DNA from: Pseudonocardia endophytica | Lineage (GTDB): Bacteria > Actinomycetota > Actinomycetes > Mycobacteriales > Pseudonocardiaceae | Direction: 5' to 3' | Assembly (NCBI RefSeq): GCF_004339565.1 | Contig: NZ_SMFZ01000001.1 | Coordinates: 2,480,001-2,544,000, forward strand | Length of the DNA stretch: 64,000 nt | Part shown: positions 58,966 through 64,000 of the stretch, piece by piece | Layout of the letters: each line of letters opens with the position of its first letter | Position numbering within the stretch: the first letter of the stretch is position 1 | Position numbers and translations under genes: made by a program | The notes under the pieces: generated by a model | Database searches by the model: none | Told to the model about the DNA's origin: nothing | The model's input: the letters and a program-made list of their open reading frames with translations, nothing else

Positions 58966-59122
58966 GATCCGCGGAACGCGCTGCTCCTGGGCGAACGCGC
59001 GTGTCCGGGCAGTCGCGTTCTCCGGAGCGGCGCGCGTTCTCCGGAGCGGCGCGCGTTCTCCGGAGGGGCGCGCGTTCCGCGAGGTGGGTGCGCGTTCTCC
59101 GGGGCGGACGCGTTCCGTGGAT
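58966..59122. repeat. Palindromic element C, copy 2, expanded by 19-bp tandem repeats
   Basis: Outer arms GATCCGCGGAACGCG (58966-58980) and CGCGTTCCGTGGAT (59109-59122). Between them CGCGTTC recurs at 59014, 59033, 59052, 59071, 59091 and 59109, at intervals of 19, 19, 19, 20 and 18 bases, with the unit CGCGTTCTCCGGAGCGGCG. The unexpanded version is at 2749. The element ends 34 bases beyond the stop of the methylase gene. Confidence 0.8.
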
Positions 59123-59156
59123 GGTCCGGTCCGGGACGCGGTCGGCCGGACCGGTG

Positions 59157-59963
59157 TCAGGGGCCCGGGGCCGTGCCGATCACGACGGTGGCCTCCAGGT
59201 CGTCGTCGACGACGATCCTCGGGTCCAGGCCGTGCCCGGTGACCTCCTGCGCGAGCACCGGGGCCTGGCGCTCGCTCGTCTCGATCAGCATCGAGCCGGA
59301 CGGGGCGAGCCAGAGCGGGGCCGCGGCGACGAAGCGGCGGGCGACGTCGAGGCCGTCCGGGCCGCCGTCGAGGGCGCGGCGCGGTTCGTGGTCGCGCGCC
59401 TCCGGCGGCATCCTCGCGATCGCTCCGGTCGGGACGTAGGGCACGTTCGCGACGAGGACGTCCACGCGCCCGCGCAGGTGTGGCGGGAGCGGGGCGTCCA
59501 GGTCTCCGGTGTGCACCTCACCGCCGTACGGCGCGAGGTTCCGGCGGGCGCACTCCGCGGCCACCGGGTCGATCTCCGTGGCATGCAGGTCCGCCGGGAG
59601 CGGACCGCCACCGCGGCGCAGGTCCTCGGCCAGCGCGGCGGCGATCGCACCCGCACCACTGCACAGGTCCACGACGATCGGCGCGGCGCCACGGGCCCGT
59701 ACGAGCGCCGCGGCCTCGTGCACCACCGCCTCGGTCCGCCGCCGCGGCACGAACACGCCGGACGACACGGCGAGCCGGAGCCCACCGAACTCGACGTGGC
59801 CGAGCAGGTGCTCCAGCGGCATCCCGGCCACCCGGCGGGCGACGAGCGCGTCCAGGGCCGCGCGGTCCGGTGCGGCCTCGGCGAGCAGGTCGGCCTCCTC
59901 CTCGGCGAACACGCAGCCGGCCGCACGGAGCGTCCGGATCACGTCGGGCGGGGCGTCGGTCAC
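59157..59963 (-). CDS. PrmC/HemK-related methyltransferase with NVPY motif
   Basis: The 268-residue protein has the SAM loop VVDLCSGAGAIAAAL and the N-terminal helical part of PrmC (RRVAGMPLEHLLGHVEFGGLRL). The catalytic motif, NPPY in PrmC, is NVPY here (LVANVPYVPTG). Proteins of this type are annotated as putative N5-glutamine methyltransferases; the Pro-to-Val change makes the substrate uncertain. GTG 59963 follows GATGAT by 6 bases. Confidence 0.85.
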   Translation of the reverse strand: MTDAPPDVIRTLRAAGCVFAEEEADLLAEAAPDRAALDALVARRVAGMPLEHLLGHVEFGGLRLAVSSGVFVPRRRTEAVVHEAAALVRARGAAPIVVDLCSGAGAIAAALAEDLRRGGGPLPADLHATEIDPVAAECARRNLAPYGGEVHTGDLDAPLPPHLRGRVDVLVANVPYVPTGAIARMPPEARDHEPRRALDGGPDGLDVARRFVAAAPLWLAPSGSMLIETSERQAPVLAQEVTGHGLDPRIVVDDDLEATVVIGTAPGP

Positions 59964-59969
59964 CGGCCC

Positions 59970-59975
59970 ATCATC
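59970..59975 (-). promoter_or_regulatory. -10 element of the PrmC-like gene
   Basis: GATGAT ends 6 bases before GTG 59963, inside the end of the HTH gene. Confidence 0.3.
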
Positions 59976-60945
59976 GCGACCCGGGGCCGCCCGGGAGGTC
60001 AGACACCCCGTAGAGGTCCAGCAGCGCCGTTCCGCGCACCGTGCGCCGCACCAGCGTCCGGCGCCCGTCCCGGTGACGGACCACCAGCCCGTCGGCGACC
60101 AGAGCGGTGATCTGGTGCGTGAGCGTCGCCGGCGACAGGCCGACGCGGGCGGCCAGGCCGGACATCGACCACTGCGTGCCGAGCAGCCGCAGCAGGGCGG
60201 CGCGCACCGGGGTCAGCAGCGCGGCCAGGCCCGTCTCGTCCTCCGACTCCGGCCGCGGCGCCGGGTAGCCGAACCACACCTGGCCGGGGCGCTCCAGGTT
60301 GCTGATCGAGACGTCCACACCGGACAGCAGCGGCGCGAGCACGACGGTCTGCGGCGGCTCCGGCTCGATTCCCTCCGGATCCGGGAACTCGAGGACGCCG
60401 TCGACGATGCGGCCGCGCGGGTGGGCCCTGGCGAGGACGAGGTCCAGCGCGCCCCGCGCGGCGGCCGTGCCGACCCGCTCGATCTCCTTGCTGCGCAAGC
60501 GATCCTGCGCCGCCCAGGCCGGTTCGATCCACTGCCAGACGGCGTGCAGCGCGTCGGCGAGATCGGAGAGCCAGCGGGGGCCCTGCTCCGCCACGTCCTC
60601 CCAGTGCGCGGGCGGCGCCCCAGCCCATGTGGTGTCGATGTCCGCGTACAGCTCGTCCGCCGACATCGAGCGCAGCCGCTCCAGCTCGACCGCCACGTCG
60701 GTGTCCCGCTCCGGCACGGCCGGTGTGAGCGCCTCCGGCGCGACCGATGCCCCCGGTACGACGAGCCGCGAGATCGCGTACTGCTCGCGGCCGGACAGGC
60801 GTGCGGCGAGCAGTGCGTCCCCTCCCTCGCGGTGCGCCGCCACCGCCGCGCAGGCCAGCGCGAGCACGCTGGTGTACGGATCCACCGTCACCCGCACCCG
60901 CGCGTTCTCGTGCAGCCGGACGCGGCTGACCGTCCCGCTCGTCAT
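59971..60945 (-). CDS. ArsR-like winged-helix regulator with large N-terminal domain
   Basis: The 324-residue protein has an alpha-helical N-terminal region (about 1-220) of unknown type (RLRSMSADELYADIDTTW) and a C-terminal winged helix (LLRLLGTQWSMSGLAARVGLSPATLTHQITALVADGLV). GGGGGG lies 3 bases before the ATG. It is 7 bases upstream of the methylase and may be cotranscribed with it. Its signal is not known. Confidence 0.8.
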   Translation of the reverse strand: MTSGTVSRVRLHENARVRVTVDPYTSVLALACAAVAAHREGGDALLAARLSGREQYAISRLVVPGASVAPEALTPAVPERDTDVAVELERLRSMSADELYADIDTTWAGAPPAHWEDVAEQGPRWLSDLADALHAVWQWIEPAWAAQDRLRSKEIERVGTAAARGALDLVLARAHPRGRIVDGVLEFPDPEGIEPEPPQTVVLAPLLSGVDVSISNLERPGQVWFGYPAPRPESEDETGLAALLTPVRAALLRLLGTQWSMSGLAARVGLSPATLTHQITALVADGLVVRHRDGRRTLVRRTVRGTALLDLYGVSDLPGGPGSR

Positions 60946-61042
60946 CGGCCCCCCGGTGTTCGTCGCCGCCCCCCGACGGCCCTGCGAACGACCCTAGACC
61001 GACCCACCGACAATCATCGGATCGTTTCCCGGGCGGCGAACC

Positions 61043-61765
61043 TCACGCGACGTCGCGCACCACTCCGGCCACCGACCGGTAGCGCCGCACCACGGCGTCG
61101 ACGACGTGCTCGTGCACACCCAGCGGCTCGGCGACGACCTCGGCGCCGGACCGACGCAACCGATCGGCGAACACCCCCGGCGCCAGCAACCACGACGCGA
61201 CGGCCACGCGCCGCTCTCCGGCCCGGCGCAACGCCTCCACCAGGGCGGAGACCTCGGGCGCCCCGGTCGCGGCGAACCCCACCCGGACGCGTCTGCCCGC
61301 CGCCGCACCGAGCGCGCGGGCGGCGCCGCGCACCTGCGCCACGGCCCGCGCGTCCGACGACCCGGCCGCGGCGAGCACGACGGCGTCACCGGGCTCGTGC
61401 CCCGCGTCGGCCAGCCGCGCCCACGCGGCGGCGAGCACCGACGGGTCCGGCTCCGTGCCGGGGGTCCCGGCCGCCACCCCGAGCGCCGCCGTGAGCGGGA
61501 AGTGCCCGGCACCGCACGCCGCCAACCGGGCGGGCAGGTCGACCCGGACGTGGTATCCCGCGGCCAGGAACGCCGGGACGACGACGGCCCCCGGCAGGTC
61601 CGCGACGGTCTCCTCGACCGTCGGACCGTGCACGTCGACGAAGCAGACTCGCACGTCGAGATCCGGCTCGCGGAGCGCCACGGCCGCGGCGATCCCACCG
61701 GCGACGGACGCCGCGGCGGGGTTGCGACTGCCGTGCGCCACGAGCACCAGGGGCAGGCCGGTCAT
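61043..61765 (-). CDS. Sirohydrochlorin chelatase-like protein (CbiX/SirB)
   Basis: The 240-residue protein begins LPLVLVAHGSRNPAAAS, with the catalytic histidine of class II chelatases, and has two related halves (VVVPAFLAAGYHVRVDLP; VAVASWLLAPGVFADRL). It would insert Fe2+ or Co2+ into sirohydrochlorin to make siroheme for the nitrite reductase. ATG 61765 overlaps the TGA of the HemD-like gene. Confidence 0.85.
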   Translation of the reverse strand: MTGLPLVLVAHGSRNPAAASVAGGIAAAVALREPDLDVRVCFVDVHGPTVEETVADLPGAVVVPAFLAAGYHVRVDLPARLAACGAGHFPLTAALGVAAGTPGTEPDPSVLAAAWARLADAGHEPGDAVVLAAAGSSDARAVAQVRGAARALGAAAGRRVRVGFAATGAPEVSALVEALRRAGERRVAVASWLLAPGVFADRLRRSGAEVVAEPLGVHEHVVDAVVRRYRSVAGVVRDVA

Positions 61766-62940
61766 CGCGGTCCCGTGCGCGCGTCGGCCGTGCAGTGGCC
61801 CCCGGTCAGGCCGCCGTTCCCGGTACCGGGCTCCAGGGCGAGCCGGTACCCGCGCCGCACGACGGTCTGCACCAGCCCCGGCTCGCCGAGCGCCGTGCGC
61901 AGCCGGGCGATCGCGTTCTCCACGGCGTGCTCGTCGGTCCCGCCGGGCTGCGCGGCGAGCAGCTCGCTGCGCGCCACCACCCGCCCCGGCCGCCGGGCCA
62001 GCACGCGCAGCAGCGCCATCGGTGTCGGCGGGACCGGCCGCAGCACGCCGTCCACCAGAACCGCATGCCCGCGCAGCTCGATCTCCTTGCCGCCCACCGG
62101 GAGCCGGCGCGCACGGGCCGGAGCCACCGACTCCAGCGTCCGCACCATCGCCCCCAGCCGGGACCGCTGCGGCTGCACGGTCGGGACGTCCAGCGCCTCC
62201 AGCGGAGCGGCCGTCACCGGTCCGACGCACAGCGCCAGCACCGGTCCGCGCAGTGCGGCCACCAGCTCGTCGTGCTTCCCCCGCTCGGAGGCACGGGACA
62301 GCAGGCCGGCCGCCGCCGGGGCGCTGGTGAACGCGAGCATGTCGATCCCGCCGGCCAGGACCGCGTCGAGCAGCCGGTCCAGCGGGCCGAGATCGGCAGG
62401 CGGCGCCCAGCGGTACACCGGCACCGTTCGTACCTCCGCACCTGCCAGCTCCAGCGCCTCGACGACGTCGGGGAGCGGCTCCCCGTGCAGCTGCACGGCG
62501 ATCCGGCGTCCCTCGACACCGCGTTCCAGCAGGTGCTCGAGCACTTCCGCGGTGGACTCCGACTCCGGCGACCACGCGTCGACCAGCCCGGACGCGCGGA
62601 TCGCGCCGCGCGCCTTCGGTCCGCGGGCGAGCATCTCGCCCTGCCCGAGCGCGGCCAACAGATCCTCGCCCAGCCCCCAGCCGTCGGCGGCCTCGATCCA
62701 TCCGCGGTAGCCGATACCGGTCGTCGCGACCGTGATGTCCGGCGGGTTCTCGATGAGCGCGCGCGTCGCGGTCTGCAGGTCGGTGTCGTCGGCGAGCGCG
62801 ACGATCCGCAGTGCTGGTCCGTGCTGGATCGTCGCGCCACGGCGCTCCAGCATCGTCGCGAGCTCCTCGGCCCGCCGGGCCGCGGTGATCCCGACGGTGA
62901 AGCCGGCCAGTGGTGGGACGGCCTCGGCGTGCGTGCTCAT
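61762..62940 (-). CDS. Uroporphyrinogen-III synthase with C-terminal winged helix
   Basis: The 392-residue protein has an N-terminal HemD-like domain (GFTVGITAARRAEELATMLERRGA, LAFTSAPAAAGLL) and a C-terminal OmpR-type winged helix (LRVLARRPGRVVARSELLAA, VENAIARLRTALGEPGLVQTVVRRGYRLAL). This fusion is known from actinobacterial nitrite-reductase loci (Rv0260c type), where it may regulate assimilation as well as, or instead of, making porphyrin. GGAG lies before ATG 62940. Confidence 0.88.
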   Translation of the reverse strand: MSTHAEAVPPLAGFTVGITAARRAEELATMLERRGATIQHGPALRIVALADDTDLQTATRALIENPPDITVATTGIGYRGWIEAADGWGLGEDLLAALGQGEMLARGPKARGAIRASGLVDAWSPESESTAEVLEHLLERGVEGRRIAVQLHGEPLPDVVEALELAGAEVRTVPVYRWAPPADLGPLDRLLDAVLAGGIDMLAFTSAPAAAGLLSRASERGKHDELVAALRGPVLALCVGPVTAAPLEALDVPTVQPQRSRLGAMVRTLESVAPARARRLPVGGKEIELRGHAVLVDGVLRPVPPTPMALLRVLARRPGRVVARSELLAAQPGGTDEHAVENAIARLRTALGEPGLVQTVVRRGYRLALEPGTGNGGLTGGHCTADARTGPR

Positions 62941-63017
62941 TCCGGCTCCGATCCCCGGGCCGGGAACGGCGCGCGGGCGGGCCGGTGGCTGGTGCGTCGT
63001 CGCCCGGGTCCGGACGG

Positions 63018-63461
63018 TCACCGTAGCCCGATCCAGACGTCGCCGTCGTACGAACGGGGCTGGTAGACGGCCAGCGCGACGGCCGGGTCGTCGAGACAGC
63101 GGCCGTCGGCCAGGCCGAACGCCTGCTTGTGCACCGGGGACGCGACGGTCGGCACGCCACCACGGTCGCCGACGATGCCGCGGGAGATCACGGCCGCGCC
63201 GGTGAACGGGTCGATGTTGCCGACCGCGTACAGCGCCTCGTCGCCCGTCCGGAACACGGCGACCTGGACACCGCCGACGAGCGCGGCGACCCCGCGGCCG
63301 GGCTGCAGCCGGTCCAGGGCGCAGACGCGCAGCCACGCACCGGGCTCGACGCCCTCGCGGGCGGGCGGGCGGTTCTCCTGCGACGCGCGCGCCTCCGGGA
63401 GGTCGGCGGTGGTCGCGGGGTCGGCGACGCGGGACGTGGTGGTGGACGGGTCGGCGGTCAT
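63018..63461 (-). CDS. nirD: Nitrite reductase small subunit NirD
   Basis: The 147-residue protein has a Rieske-like fold without the Fe-S ligands (VAALVGGVQVAVFRTGDEALYAVGNIDPFTGAAVISRGIVGD, then VASPVHKQAFGLADGRCLDDP), as in NirD of assimilatory NADH nitrite reductase. The first 30-40 residues are extra and probably disordered. ATG 63461 overlaps the nirB stop by four bases. Confidence 0.94.
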   Translation of the reverse strand: MTADPSTTTSRVADPATTADLPEARASQENRPPAREGVEPGAWLRVCALDRLQPGRGVAALVGGVQVAVFRTGDEALYAVGNIDPFTGAAVISRGIVGDRGGVPTVASPVHKQAFGLADGRCLDDPAVALAVYQPRSYDGDVWIGLR

Positions 63462-64000
63462 GCCGGCACCTCCGGGAGGCCGATCAGGACGGGGTCCTGC
63501 GAGGTCGGTGCGGGGACGTTCTGCCCGCGCTCGGTGACGAACTCGATCGTCGGGTCGGGTGTCTCGGGTGCGTTCACGAACGACACGAAGCGGGCGAGCT
63601 TCTCCGGGTCGTCCAGGACGCCACGCCATTCGTCGGCGTAGCTCTCGATGTGCCGGGCCATCGCGGCGTCCAGGTCGGCGCAGATCCCGAGCGAGTCGTC
63701 GACGATCACCTCCCGCAGGTGGTCCAGCCCGCCGTCCATCGCCTCGATCCAGGGCGCGGTGCGCTGCAGCCGCTCCGCGGTCCGGACGTAGAACATGAGG
63801 AACCGGTCGATCGTCCGGACCAGCGTCTCCGAGTCCACGCCGGCCACGAGCAGCTCGGCGTGGCGCGGGGTGAACCCGCCGTTGCCGCCGACGTAGAGGT
63901 TCCAGCCGTCTTCGGTGGCGATCACACCGAAGTCCTTGGCCCGCGCTTCCGCGCACTCGCGGGCACAGCCGGACACTCCGGACTTGAGCTTGTGCGGGCT
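63458..64000 (-). CDS. nirB: Nitrite reductase large subunit NirB, C-terminal part (gene continues past window)
   Basis: The frame is open to the window edge and encodes the siroheme/[4Fe-4S] region: SGVSGCARECAEARAKDFGVI with the cysteine pair, then WNLYVGGNGGFTPRHAELL. The rest is the variable C-terminus. NirB reduces nitrite to ammonium with NADH. It heads the nirB-nirD unit; the CbiX and HemD-like genes downstream supply siroheme. Confidence 0.94.
   Translation of the reverse strand, partial: SPHKLKSGVSGCARECAEARAKDFGVIATEDGWNLYVGGNGGFTPRHAELLVAGVDSETLVRTIDRFLMFYVRTAERLQRTAPWIEAMDGGLDHLREVIVDDSLGICADLDAAMARHIESYADEWRGVLDDPEKLARFVSFVNAPETPDPTIEFVTERGQNVPAPTSQDPVLIGLPEVPA

Overview
The window is high-GC actinobacterial DNA with GTG/ATG/TTG starts, many 4-base GTGA or ATGA overlaps and many apparently leaderless starts. 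WhiB7, UvrD2, AdnAB, mycoredoxin, a SoxR without SoxS, F420-type oxidoreductase and UPF0182/DUF2342 proteins point to Actinomycetia. By gene content I infer a Pseudonocardiaceae member, Pseudonocardia-like. No phage, transposase or CRISPR array was seen; the DNA looks chromosomal and mostly housekeeping.

Region 1 (1-15 kb): smpB, ftsX, ftsE, a lipoprotein and prfB run on the minus strand, in an order I recall from mycobacteria. PadR, two acyl-CoA dehydrogenases, an RHH/PIN toxin-antitoxin pair, a quinone-oxidoreductase-like protein, a PtpB-like phosphatase, SoxR, a lytic transglycosylase, an OafA-type acyltransferase with SGNH domain, an S4 protein and an RsmC-like methylase follow.

Region 2 (15-31 kb): two initiator tRNA genes precede a block that resembles M. 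tuberculosis Rv3193c-Rv3199c: UPF0182, PDZ/Lon-like protease, DUF2342, a YgjP-like peptidase, a ThiF/TOMM-E1-like protein, an ABC1 kinase, whiB7 with a complete leader (promoter, 63-codon uORF, attenuator), uvrD2, mycoredoxin, an MFS transporter and NudC. Region 3 (31-47 kb): an M16 protease pair, a ProA-like dehydrogenase, a class E/F sortase with a probable surface substrate, xth, a TrkA-type K+ channel, a saccharopine-dehydrogenase-like protein, and a LytS/LytTR two-component system running straight into two sodium:solute symporters with small DUF485-type partners.

Region 4 (47-64 kb): adnB and adnA, here separated by a second GH16 gene, an LLM oxidoreductase and a PAP2 phosphatase; then atl, a PrmC-like methylase, an HTH regulator, and a nitrite-assimilation cluster (CbiX-like chelatase, HemD with DNA-binding domain, nirD, nirB end).

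The most unusual signals are non-coding. A 92-93 bp palindromic element (called A here) occurs three times (2613, 29388, 58818), each time with a second palindrome superfamily (B/C, arms starting TGATCnGCGGAAC) beside it. In one copy the core looks inverted relative to its flanks, and one B copy lies inside a coding linker. The whiB7 leader has a 9-nt perfect complementarity between the uORF start region and the 5' arm of the terminator, suggesting an antiterminator. At 22 genes a -10-like hexamer ends 6-8 bases before the start codon.
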